The notes under the pieces: generated by a model
What the model saw: the letters and a program-made list of their open reading frames with translations, nothing else
What the model was told of the DNA's origin: nothing
The model's database searches: none
Shown: positions 26,567 through 34,762 of the stretch, piece by piece
Layout: each line of letters begins with the position of its first letter
How positions within the stretch are numbered: position 1 is the first letter of the stretch
Program-made: the position numbers and the translations under genes
Assembly (NCBI GenBank): GCA_963790575.1
Contig: CAWBPD010000001.1
Coordinates: 1-64,000, forward strand
Source: CAVTSA01 sp963790575
GTDB taxonomy: Bacteria > Chloroflexota > Dormibacteria > Dormibacterales > Dormibacteraceae
DNA: 64,000 nucleotides
Direction: 5' to 3'

Positions 26567-27517
26567 GTGAGTGAAATCTTCGACGTGATCATCGCCGGCG
26601 GCGGACCGGCGGGGCTCGCCGCCGGGCTCTACGCGGCCCGGATGAACCTGAAGAGCGTCCTCCTGGATCGCGGACCGGTGGGGGGGCAGCTCCTCAACAC
26701 CGAACTGATCGAGGACTATCCCGGGTTCTCCTCCATCCTGGGCCGGGACCTGGCCGAGAAGATGGCGGAGCACGCTCGCGGCTTCGGCCTCGACATCCGT
26801 GAGTACGAGCCGATCGAGTACGTCGACGTGGCGCCCGACGGCACCAAGGTCGTGAAGCTGGAGAGCGGGGACGAGCTCGGAGCCCCGGCCGTGATCCTGG
26901 CCAGCGGTGGCCTGCCGCGGCGGCTGGGCGCCCCCGGGGAGGAGGAGTTCGCCGGCCGCGGCGTCTCCTACTGCGCGGTCTGCGACGGCGCCTTCTTCAA
27001 GGGGCAGGAGCTGGCGGTGGTGGGGGGCGGCGACGCGGCCCTGGAGGAGGGTGACTTCCTGACCCGGTACGCATCCCGGGTCCACCTGATCCACCGGCGC
27101 CACGAGTTCCGCGGGCAGCCGGTGCTCCAGGAGCGCGCGCGCTCCAACCCCAAGATCGACCTGGTGCTGGGCGCGCAGGTGGAACAGATCAAGGGTGACG
27201 GCGTGGTCACCGGTGTCGACCTGGTCCAGGACGGCGCGCCGCGGCGGCTGCCGGTGGGGGGCGTGTTCATCTTCGTCGGCTTCGAGCCCAACTCGGGGCT
27301 TCTCAAGCCGCACGCGGAGCACGACGCCGCCGGTTACTTCAAGACCGACCGGGACCTGAAGACGTCGATCGACGGCATCTGGGCGGTGGGCGACGTGCGT
27401 GAGCAGCTGACCAAGCAGATCGCGACCGCGGTCGGCGATGGCACCACCGCGGCGGTCTCGGCCTCGCAGTACGTCGAGGCGCTGCGCGACCGGAAGCGGG
27501 CGGCGATCGCCGGGTGA
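26567..27517 (+). CDS. trxB: Thioredoxin reductase-like FAD/NADPH flavoprotein
   Basis: 316 aa. GGGPAGLAAGLYAAR (FAD), the redox-active CAVC (C136, C139), GGGDAALEEGDFLT with HRRHEFR (NADPH binding) and AVGDVRE (FAD) are all intact, so an NADPH-thioredoxin reductase is expected rather than a ferredoxin-dependent variant. GTG 26567 (MSEIFDVIIAGGG) fits the family N-terminus best; GTG 26540 is an upstream alternative. Its stop codon lies in the first copy of a 50-bp tandem repeat. Confidence 0.88.
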   Translation: MSEIFDVIIAGGGPAGLAAGLYAARMNLKSVLLDRGPVGGQLLNTELIEDYPGFSSILGRDLAEKMAEHARGFGLDIREYEPIEYVDVAPDGTKVVKLESGDELGAPAVILASGGLPRRLGAPGEEEFAGRGVSYCAVCDGAFFKGQELAVVGGGDAALEEGDFLTRYASRVHLIHRRHEFRGQPVLQERARSNPKIDLVLGAQVEQIKGDGVVTGVDLVQDGAPRRLPVGGVFIFVGFEPNSGLLKPHAEHDAAGYFKTDRDLKTSIDGIWAVGDVREQLTKQIATAVGDGTTAAVSASQYVEALRDRKRAAIAG

Positions 27518-27614
27518 TCCACCCCACGAAACTCCGCAAGCTCCGTTTCGCGGGGGCCCCGGGGTGATCCACCCCACGAAACTCCGCAAGCTCCGTTTCG
27601 CGGGGGCCCCGGGG
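27515..27614 (+). repeat. 50-bp exact tandem duplication with hairpin
   Basis: Two copies of a 50-bp unit (27515-27564 and 27565-27614) lie head to tail and appear identical, and the first bases of a third copy supply the next gene's GTG. Each unit holds an inverted repeat, CCCCACGAAAC and GTTTCGCGGGG around a 12-nt loop. The first unit begins with the trxB TGA. The hairpins lack T-tracts. They may separate expression of trxB from the HAD fusion gene. Confidence 0.9.
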
Positions 27615-28774
27615 TGACCGACCGCCGCTCGGTCCTGGCCCTGGATCTGAGCGGCGTCCTCTTCACGTTCGACCCTGACGCCCGCCTGGAGGCACTGAGC
27701 CGGGCGGCAGGGCTCAAACCTGAGGACGTGCAGGCGCGCGTCTTCGGCTCCGGCCTCAGCCCGGGTTGGGACCGCGGATCGCGAGCGACGGCGGAAGAGG
27801 TGCGGGCGGACCTGCGCCGGGCGATCGGATTCACCGGTCCGGATCCAACGCTCGACGACATCTGGAGCCTCGCCTTCCGGCCGCTACCGGAAGCGACGGC
27901 GCTGCTGCCTCCGGACCCCGACCCCACGCTGGTCGTCTTCTCCAACAACGGCCCGCTGGAGGAGGAGATCCTGACCACCCGGTATCCGGAGGTCTTCCGG
28001 GGATTCGGCGAGTGGTGGTTCACGCACCGCCTGGGAGCCACCAAGCCGGACCCGCGAGCCTACCGGGCGCTGGAGGAGCGGCTGGGGGTGGCGCCGGCAC
28101 AGTTCACGTTCCTCGACGATTCAAGGGCGAACGTGGCGGGGGCGACCGCCGCCGGTTGGCACGCCGAACTGTGCCGCTCGACCGAAGACTTGGCCCGGGT
28201 GCTCCGCGAACGCCGCCAGCTGGGCCGGCTCCCGCTGCGGGAGCTGCCGGCGGAATCCGCGCGCCGCCTCGCCGAACTGGGGGGCCGGCCCATCAACCTC
28301 TACCGCACGCTGGCCGCTCACCCGGCCCTCCTCGACACCTGGATGGAGTACGCGTGGGGCCTGCGCGGCGCGGCGGAGACACCGCGGTCGCTGCGTGAGC
28401 TGGTGATCCTGCGCATCGCTCAGCTGACCGGGGCCACCTACGAGTGGGCCGCCCACGTCGAGATGGCGCGTGCCGCGGGAGTGGGGGAGACGGCGATCGA
28501 CACGCTCGATCGGTGGCGTGAGAGCGAGATCTTCGACGAGCGGGAGCGGGCGGCGCTAGCCTGCGCGGAGGCGATGCATGCCGGGGATCTCGACGACGCC
28601 GCGTTCGAAGCGCTCAACGCTTGCTTCACCGACGCCCAGGTCGTCGAGGTGACCCTGACGGCCTCCACCTACCTGGGCCTGGCGACGCTCCTCAACGCGC
28701 TCCGCATTCCCGCCGACGCCACCGCGCTTCAGTGGGGGGCGGCGGCGAGCTTGCGCAGCGCGGGGAAGGTGTAG
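27614..28774 (+). CDS. HAD-like domain fused to carboxymuconolactone-decarboxylase domain
   Basis: 386 aa. Residues 1-200 form a HAD hydrolase: D11 in ALDLSGVL, S110 in FSNNG, K144 in GATKPDP and D168/D169 in FLDDS. The usual second Asp of motif I (DxD) is Ser (S13), which removes the general acid and may impair phosphatase chemistry. Residues 220-386 form a CMD/AhpD-like domain with LRELVILRIAQLTGATYEW and AAHVEMARAAGV but no CxxC, so it resembles the decarboxylase-type rather than peroxidase-type AhpD. The GTG start is inside the repeat boundary. The 3' end overlaps DUF971 by 46 bp on the other strand. Confidence 0.8.
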   Translation: MTDRRSVLALDLSGVLFTFDPDARLEALSRAAGLKPEDVQARVFGSGLSPGWDRGSRATAEEVRADLRRAIGFTGPDPTLDDIWSLAFRPLPEATALLPPDPDPTLVVFSNNGPLEEEILTTRYPEVFRGFGEWWFTHRLGATKPDPRAYRALEERLGVAPAQFTFLDDSRANVAGATAAGWHAELCRSTEDLARVLRERRQLGRLPLRELPAESARRLAELGGRPINLYRTLAAHPALLDTWMEYAWGLRGAAETPRSLRELVILRIAQLTGATYEWAAHVEMARAAGVGETAIDTLDRWRESEIFDERERAALACAEAMHAGDLDDAAFEALNACFTDAQVVEVTLTASTYLGLATLLNALRIPADATALQWGAAASLRSAGKV

Positions 28775-29049
28775 ATGCCGGTGGCGTGGCCGGACCGGAA
28801 CGCCAGCTGAACCGCGTACTGCCCGATCAGCTCCGCGCCCGCCAGCGACAGTTCGTCCTCCGGCAGGTCTCTCACCGTGTCCAGCCGGCCGGGCACGCCC
28901 ATCTCACCCCGGCACTCGGCACAAGGGCAGGCCCACCGCAGCGCCGCCCCTCCCAGAACCGAGCGGGTCCCGTCCTCCCACTCGATGTCGAGCGCGTTGG
29001 CCGCGCGGTCGAGATGCAGCGCGGTGGGAAACGGGTCCGGCTCGCGCAC
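28729..29049 (-). CDS. DUF971 protein, Mrp partner
   Basis: 106 aa. The N-terminal strand block, CPCAECRGEM and the YTFPALRKL ending identify DUF971, the domain also found at the N-terminus of gamma-butyrobetaine hydroxylases. It binds metal in some proteins. In many bacteria DUF971 is fused to or next to Mrp/ApbC. Here the GTG start (29049) directly abuts the Mrp stop (29050-29052), so coupling is very likely. It may assist Fe-S cluster delivery (inference). Confidence 0.85.
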   Translation of the reverse strand: MREPDPFPTALHLDRAANALDIEWEDGTRSVLGGAALRWACPCAECRGEMGVPGRLDTVRDLPEDELSLAGAELIGQYAVQLAFRSGHATGIYTFPALRKLAAAPH

Positions 29050-30135
29050 CTACGAGACGGTGAGGACGGGGAGCCGGCGCCGGGCCTGGATCGAGGTCTT
29101 GGCCGCCACCTGACCGGCCAGGTCCCGGAACGCGGCCGCCCCCTCCGACTCCGGCTGCGCGACCACGATCGGCACGCCGCGATCGGCCTGGTCCCGGATC
29201 GGGATCTCGAGCGGGATGCCGCCCAGGAACGGCACCCCCAGCCGCTCGGCGGCGCGCTCGGCGCCACCGTGGCCGAAGACGTGGTGCTCGTGCCCGCAGT
29301 CCGGGCACCGGAACCAGCTCATGTTCTCGATCAGGCCGAGCGGCGCCACGTTGAGCTTGCGGAACATCTCCAGCGCCTTGACCGCGATGTCGACCGCGAT
29401 GTCCTGCGGGGTGGCGACGATCGCGACCCCGGTGAGAGCGAGCGACTGCGCGATCGTCAGCGAGGCGTCGCCGGTCCCCGGCGGAAGGTCGATCAGCAGG
29501 TAGTCGAGCTCGCCCCAGGCGACGTCCCCCAGCAGCTGCTGGATCGCCTTGGACACCATCGGACCCCGCCAGACCATGGCCTTGTCGGCCCCGGCCAGAA
29601 ACCCGATCGACATCAGCTTGATGCCGTACCGCTCCAGCGGCACCAGTTTCTCGTCCACCACCTCCGGCACCTCGTCGGCTCCGGTCATGCCCGGGATGGT
29701 GGGGCCATAGATATCGGCGTCGAGCAATCCCACGCCGGCCCCGGTCTGGGCCAGCGCCGCCGCCAGGTTGACGGCGACCGTGGACTTCCCGACCCCGCCC
29801 TTGCCGCTGGCGACCGCGATCGTCTGCTTGACTCCCGGAAGCAGCTGACGACCCTGCGGCCGCATCGCCGCCTGGCGCACGCTGGCCGTCATGCGAACCG
29901 CCACCTCCTCCACTCCCGGCACCTCGCGCACCAGACGCTCGGCCTCGCTCTGGAACCGGTCCCGCACCGGACACGCGGGTGTCGTCAGCTCCATGGTGAA
30001 CGCCACCTGACCAGCTTCCACGCGAAGGTCCTTGATCATGCCCAGGCTGACCACGTCGCGGCCGAGGTCGGGGTCGATCAGGCCCCGCAGGGCCCCGAGG
30101 ACGCGGTCAGGCGTGGGTGTATTCACAGTCTCCAT
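29050..30135 (-). CDS. Mrp/ApbC Fe-S cluster carrier ATPase
   Basis: 361 aa. An N-terminal MIP18/DUF59 domain (about 8-90, with DPDLGRDVVSLGMI and PACPVRD) is followed by a ParA/MinD-like P-loop ATPase. The deviant Walker A is SGKGGVGKST (110-119), and LLDADIYGP follows. A CPDC pair in the C-terminal part would hold the bridging [4Fe-4S] cluster of the dimer. It carries and delivers Fe-S clusters in the cytosol. The gene lies between DUF971 and the UbiB-like kinase on the same strand. Confidence 0.92.
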   Translation of the reverse strand: METVNTPTPDRVLGALRGLIDPDLGRDVVSLGMIKDLRVEAGQVAFTMELTTPACPVRDRFQSEAERLVREVPGVEEVAVRMTASVRQAAMRPQGRQLLPGVKQTIAVASGKGGVGKSTVAVNLAAALAQTGAGVGLLDADIYGPTIPGMTGADEVPEVVDEKLVPLERYGIKLMSIGFLAGADKAMVWRGPMVSKAIQQLLGDVAWGELDYLLIDLPPGTGDASLTIAQSLALTGVAIVATPQDIAVDIAVKALEMFRKLNVAPLGLIENMSWFRCPDCGHEHHVFGHGGAERAAERLGVPFLGGIPLEIPIRDQADRGVPIVVAQPESEGAAAFRDLAGQVAAKTSIQARRRLPVLTVS

Positions 30136-30151
30136 CGTACGAATCGTTCGC

Positions 30152-32122
30152 TCAGCGCTCGGCGGTGGCGGGACGCTCCCGGAACACCGCCACCAGCACC
30201 CGCAGCGCCAGCACCGCGCAGATGATCAGCAGGGAGTACGCGAAATAGTGGTAGAGCGAGATGGAGGGCGTCACCATCGGCCCGCCGCTGACCAAGAGCA
30301 ACAGCACCGCCATCACGCCGGCCGTCGCCGAGAGGAGGGTCAGCGCCCCCAGGTTGAGGACGCCGGCCGCGCTGCGGCGATCCGAGTGCGAGGCGGTGAA
30401 CCGGACCCGCATGGTGAGACGTCCCTCCTCCAGATCCGCGCTCAACCGGTCCAGCCGGCGGGGAAGGGCGCGCAGCGCCGGCAGTGACCGCGCCAGCTCA
30501 CGTCGAAGGTTCTCCTGGATGGCGTCGGCATTGGTGAGGAGCACCAGCCGCTGCTGTCCGAAGGTCCGGGCTTCGGCCACGAAATCGAAGGTCGGCGAGA
30601 GTGTGGCGAGGACGCCTTCCAGCGTCCCCAGGGCTCGCAGCGCGGCCGCCACGTCACCGGGGATGGCGAGCTGGAACCGGGTGGCGAGGCGCGCCAGGTC
30701 CCAGAACAGCCCCCCGCCGACCATGCGGCCGGTCCCCAGGTAGCGGGCCAGCAGCGTACCCAGCGCCCTTCGCAGACCGCGTTCGTCCAGTTCCCCGGGC
30801 GAGTCCACGATCTCGAGCAGCGCATCAGCCATCGCGGCCCCGTCCTCCGCCTCTACCGCGAGGAGAAGCCGGCCCAGCGATTCCCGGAGGCCGCGGTCGA
30901 GCCGGCCCACCGAGCCGAGGTCCAGCATCCCCACCCGTCCGTCGTCGAGGAGAAGCAGGTTGCCGGCGTGCGGGTCGGCGTGGAAGAGGCCGTCGATCAG
31001 GATCTGCTCCATCAGCGTGGTCAGCAGCCGCCGCGCCAGCGCCGGGCGCTCGGAGTCCGGCAACCGAACCCGGTCGACCGGCGCCCCGTCCAGCCGTTGC
31101 ATGACCAGGACGCGCTCGGTTGAGAGGGACGGGAAAGGCCGGGGTGCCACCACCTCCGAGGTGCCATGCGGCGCCAGCGCCGCCTGGACCGCGGTCAGGT
31201 TGGCGAGCTCGCGCCGGAAGTCGAGCTCCCAGCGCAGCGACTCCGCGAAGCCGGCCGCCAGTGTCTCGGCCCGGATCGCGCGCCCCCACGCGGTGCGCAG
31301 CTCGGCGCGCCGTGCCCAACGCCCGAGGATCTGCAGGTCCCGGCGCACCAGCACCTCGATGCCGGGGCGCCGGACCTTGAGGACCACGCGCTCGCCAGCC
31401 GCCAGCCGCGCGCCGTGGACCTGCGCCACCGAGGCGGCCGCCAGCGGCTTGGGGTCGATCTCCTCCAGCTCCGACAGCCGTGGTCCCAGCTCCTCCTCCA
31501 GGACCTTGCGCACCTCTGGCCAGGGGATCGGTGTCGCCTGGTCCTGCAGCGTCGCCAGCTGGTCGGTGAACTCGGGCGGCAGCAGGTCGCGCCGCGTCGC
31601 CAGCAGCTGCCCCAGCTTGACGAAGGTGACGCCCGCCTCGTCGAGGGCATCGCGCAGAGCCGGGGCCAGGCGGCTGGGCGGAGGCGCGCCTTCGGTCGTC
31701 GGCGGCAGGCCGCGCAGGTAGCCCGCGAGGCCGTGGCGAGCGAGAATCCAGCTCACCTGGGCATAGCGCCGGTAGCGCCCCCAGGCGCTGGGCACCGAAC
31801 GGAGCAGCGCGACCGGGCCCGGCAGCGATCCGTTGGGCACGAAGACCTCGGCCAGGGCCAGGAACACGATCGCGCACAGCAGCGCCGCGGCGAGGCTCAG
31901 CGCCGCATCCCAGATCAGGTAGAGGTGAAAGGTCAGCGGGTGTCCGATCAGCGCCGCCGCGATCGGGTTGATGAGGACCAACGCCAGGAACCCGGCGATG
32001 AGGAGCCGCGGGAACGAGAACGGGATCCCGAGCAGCCGTCGGGTCGCCCAGGCCAGGACCGTGAGCTGGATCGTGAACGCGACCAGGTCGAAGAGCGCGG
32101 TGAGCAGTCCGATGAGGCGCAT
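30152..32122 (-). CDS. UbiB/ABC1 family atypical kinase with membrane ends
   Basis: 656 aa. Kinase core: VKLGQLLATRRDLLPPEF (KxGQ motif), the Ala-rich loop AAASVAQVHGA, VVLKVRRPG, FHADPHAGN and MLDLGSVG. UbiB proteins are atypical kinases/ATPases linked to quinone or lipid handling. Unlike the usual 540-aa form, this one has about three predicted N-terminal transmembrane segments (residues 1-115) and two at the C-terminus (about 590-645). The ATG at 32122 removes the longer, repeat-containing frame. It is divergent from rsmE by 45 bp. Confidence 0.88.
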   Translation of the reverse strand: MRLIGLLTALFDLVAFTIQLTVLAWATRRLLGIPFSFPRLLIAGFLALVLINPIAAALIGHPLTFHLYLIWDAALSLAAALLCAIVFLALAEVFVPNGSLPGPVALLRSVPSAWGRYRRYAQVSWILARHGLAGYLRGLPPTTEGAPPPSRLAPALRDALDEAGVTFVKLGQLLATRRDLLPPEFTDQLATLQDQATPIPWPEVRKVLEEELGPRLSELEEIDPKPLAAASVAQVHGARLAAGERVVLKVRRPGIEVLVRRDLQILGRWARRAELRTAWGRAIRAETLAAGFAESLRWELDFRRELANLTAVQAALAPHGTSEVVAPRPFPSLSTERVLVMQRLDGAPVDRVRLPDSERPALARRLLTTLMEQILIDGLFHADPHAGNLLLLDDGRVGMLDLGSVGRLDRGLRESLGRLLLAVEAEDGAAMADALLEIVDSPGELDERGLRRALGTLLARYLGTGRMVGGGLFWDLARLATRFQLAIPGDVAAALRALGTLEGVLATLSPTFDFVAEARTFGQQRLVLLTNADAIQENLRRELARSLPALRALPRRLDRLSADLEEGRLTMRVRFTASHSDRRSAAGVLNLGALTLLSATAGVMAVLLLLVSGGPMVTPSISLYHYFAYSLLIICAVLALRVLVAVFRERPATAER

Positions 32123-32167
32123 CCTGACAGACGGGCCGTCCCGCGGGGGACAATCGGCTCGCACCCG

Positions 32168-32863
32168 ATGCCCTACCTGTTGGTGTCGCCGGCGGGCGAC
32201 CGAGTCGAGATCGAGGGAGCCGATGCGCGACATCTCGTGCGCTCGCTGCGGGTACGCCCAGGGGAGCAGATCCAGGCGGTCGACCCGGGTGACGGTGACC
32301 GCGGCCGGATGCTCACGGTCCGGATCGAGAGCGCGGGCCCGGACCGGGTGACCGGCGTCGTGGTCGGCGCGTGCGAACACCGGCCGGAGCCCCGGACCGC
32401 GATCCACCTGGCACTGGCGTTGCTTCCCGCTCAGGCGCTGGAAGAGGCGCTCACCCGGTGCACCGAATTGGGCGCGGCCGGGTTCCTGCTGGTGCAAGCG
32501 GAACGCAGCGTGGGCCGGGCGCGCGGCGACACCAAAGCGGCGCGCTGGGCGACGATCTGCCGGGAGGCGGCGATGCTGTCCGGCCGGCTCCGGGTCCCGG
32601 AGGTCCGAGGGCCGGTGTCGCTCGCCCGGCTGGTGGAGGCGGCCCCCGGAGAGCTGGTGCTGCTGGACGCCGGCGCCGGTCGGCGCGTGGCCGATCTCCC
32701 CCCCGCGGAGCGCACGCTCGCGATCGGGCCGGAGGGTGGCTGGACCCCGGCCGAGCGAGCTATGGTCCAAAACCACGCAAGCCTGGGGCCGCGCAACCTG
32801 CGGGCCGAGAACGCCGCCGCCACCGCGCTCACGGTCACGCTCGCCACCGCCGGCGACCTCTAG
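32168..32863 (+). CDS. rsmE: 16S rRNA m3U1498 methyltransferase
   Basis: 231 aa SPOUT-class methyltransferase. An N-terminal PUA-like domain (LVSPAGDRVEI...ARHLVRSLRVRPGE) precedes the knot with AIGPEGGWTPAE and LGPRNLRAENAAATAL, which bind S-adenosylmethionine. It methylates U1498 of 16S rRNA. The ATG at 32168 has GACAAT 13 nt upstream and no clear Shine-Dalgarno. It is followed by two copies of the 42-bp repeat and then lepA. Confidence 0.92.
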   Translation: MPYLLVSPAGDRVEIEGADARHLVRSLRVRPGEQIQAVDPGDGDRGRMLTVRIESAGPDRVTGVVVGACEHRPEPRTAIHLALALLPAQALEEALTRCTELGAAGFLLVQAERSVGRARGDTKAARWATICREAAMLSGRLRVPEVRGPVSLARLVEAAPGELVLLDAGAGRRVADLPPAERTLAIGPEGGWTPAERAMVQNHASLGPRNLRAENAAATALTVTLATAGDL

Positions 32864-32875
32864 CTCCGCTCCCCT

Positions 32876-32943
32876 CCCGATTGCCGGCACTCAGGGATGC
32901 CGGGCACTCAGAAGCACCCCGATTGCCGGCACTCAGGGATGCC
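32876..32943 (+). repeat. 42-bp-period repeat, locus 1
   Basis: Two copies of a unit starting GATTGCCGGCACTCAGGGAT begin at 32879 and 32921, exactly 42 bp apart. The same unit with the same 42-bp period recurs at 54324 and 54366. The second copy supplies TTGCCG (32923-32928), which could act as the -35 of lepA. TGCCGGCA inside the unit is self-complementary. Confidence 0.85.
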
Positions 32944-32961
32944 TACCTAGAATCGAGGTCC

Positions 32962-34761
32962 GTGTCGCAGGACCTGATACGCAACTTCTGCATCATCGCG
33001 CACATCGACCACGGCAAGTCCACGCTCGCCGACCGGCTGCTGGAGCAGACGGGGACGGTCGCCCGGCGCGACATGCACGCACAAGTGCTCGACACGCTGG
33101 AGCTGGAGCAGGAGCGGGGGATCACCATCAAGCTCCAGGCGGTGCGGATGAGCTACGCCGCCCGGGACGGCCGGACCTACGAGCTGAACCTGATCGACAC
33201 GCCGGGACATGTCGACTTCTCCTACGAGGTGTCGCGCTCCCTGGCCGCCTGCGACGGAGCCATCCTGGTGGTGGACGCCGCGCAGGGGGTGGAGGCGCAG
33301 ACGCTGGCCACGCTCTATCAAGCGGTCGACGCCGGGCTCGCGTTGATCCCGGTGGTCAACAAGATCGACCTGCCGGCCGCTCAGCCGGAGGTGGTGGCGC
33401 AGGAGGTCATCGAGCTCACCGGCATCGACCCCGAGAAGGTGCTCTTCGCGTCCGCCAAGTCGGGGGAGGGCGTGCCCGAGGTCCTGGAGGCGCTGGTGGC
33501 GGAGATTCCGCCCCCCCGAGGTGACCCCGAGCGCCCTCTCAAAGCTCTCGTCTTCGACTCCCACTACGACCCCTACCGGGGCGTCATCGTCTACGTCCGG
33601 ATCATGGACGGCGAGATCCGGCCCGGGATGCGGGTCCGGATGATGAACACAGGCTCGGTCCACGAGGTCGACGAGGTGGGCTGGTTCGTCCCCACGCTGC
33701 ACCCGGGCGAGGCTCTGAGCGCCGGTGAGGTCGGCTACCTGACCGCTTCCATCAAGAACGTCAAGGACGCCCGGGTGGGTGACACCGTGACGCTGGAGCG
33801 GCGCGGGGCCGACCAAGCCCTCCCCGGCTACCGGCCCGTCAAGCCGATGGTGTTCGCCGGCATCTTCCCCACCATCTCCGAGAAGTACCAGGACCTGAAG
33901 GACGCCCTCGAGCGCTTCCAGCTCAACGACGCGGCCCTCGTCTACGAGCCGGAGAACTCGGCCGCACTCGGCTTCGGCTTCCGCTGCGGGTTCCTGGGCC
34001 TGCTCCACATGGAGATCGTCCAGGAGCGTCTGGAGCGCGAGTTCGGGCTGGAGCTGATCACGACCGCGCCCACCGTCGAGTACCACGTGGTGCTGCGGAA
34101 CGGCGAGGAGAAGACGGTCGACAACCCGGCCCTGCTGCCCGACCCGATGACGATCGAGCGCATCCAGGAGCCCTACGTGCGGGTGACGGTCGTGACGCCG
34201 GCGGAGTACGTGGGCCCGATGATGGAGCTGTGCCAGGACCGCCGCGGCACCTTCCGCAACCTGGAGCACCAGGCGGGGGGCCGAGTCCTACTGGAGTACG
34301 ACCTGCCCCTGGCGGAGATCATCCACGATTTCTACGACCAGCTGAAGTCGCGCTCACGCGGGTATGCGTCGCTGGACTACGAGTTGCTGGGTGTGCGCGC
34401 GGCGGCCCTGGTCAAGCTCGACGTGCTGGTGGCAGGTGAGCCGGTGGACGCGCTGTCGATGATCATCGAGGAGTCCCGCGCGCGCCAGCAGGGGCGCCGG
34501 CTGGTGGAGCGCCTGCGGTCGATCATCCCGCGCCAGCTGTTCGAGGTCCCGATCCAGGCCGCGATCGGGGGCCGGATCGTGGCTCGCGAAAACATCCCTC
34601 CCATGCGCAAGGACGTGATCTCCAAGTGCTACGGCGGCGACATCACCCGCAAGCGAAAGCTGCTGGAGAAGCAGAAGGAGGGCAAGCGCCGGATGAAGCG
34701 GGTGGGATCGGTCGAGATCCCCCAGGAGGCGTTCATGGCCGTCCTCCAGCTGGACGATTGA
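32962..34761 (+). CDS. lepA: Elongation factor 4
   Basis: 599 aa translational GTPase that back-translocates or rescues stalled ribosomes at the membrane. G1 is AHIDHGKS (13-20), with DTPGH and NKIDLP further on. The C-terminal EF4-specific domain with GGDITRKRKLLEKQKEGKRRM is complete. The GTG at 32962 lies 8 nt after TAGAAT (32948-32953), with TTGCCG 19 bp further upstream, so a leaderless start is likely. The next gene, mtaB, starts 1 nt after its stop. Confidence 0.97.
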   Translation: MSQDLIRNFCIIAHIDHGKSTLADRLLEQTGTVARRDMHAQVLDTLELEQERGITIKLQAVRMSYAARDGRTYELNLIDTPGHVDFSYEVSRSLAACDGAILVVDAAQGVEAQTLATLYQAVDAGLALIPVVNKIDLPAAQPEVVAQEVIELTGIDPEKVLFASAKSGEGVPEVLEALVAEIPPPRGDPERPLKALVFDSHYDPYRGVIVYVRIMDGEIRPGMRVRMMNTGSVHEVDEVGWFVPTLHPGEALSAGEVGYLTASIKNVKDARVGDTVTLERRGADQALPGYRPVKPMVFAGIFPTISEKYQDLKDALERFQLNDAALVYEPENSAALGFGFRCGFLGLLHMEIVQERLEREFGLELITTAPTVEYHVVLRNGEEKTVDNPALLPDPMTIERIQEPYVRVTVVTPAEYVGPMMELCQDRRGTFRNLEHQAGGRVLLEYDLPLAEIIHDFYDQLKSRSRGYASLDYELLGVRAAALVKLDVLVAGEPVDALSMIIEESRARQQGRRLVERLRSIIPRQLFEVPIQAAIGGRIVARENIPPMRKDVISKCYGGDITRKRKLLEKQKEGKRRMKRVGSVEIPQEAFMAVLQLDD

Positions 34762-34762
34762 C

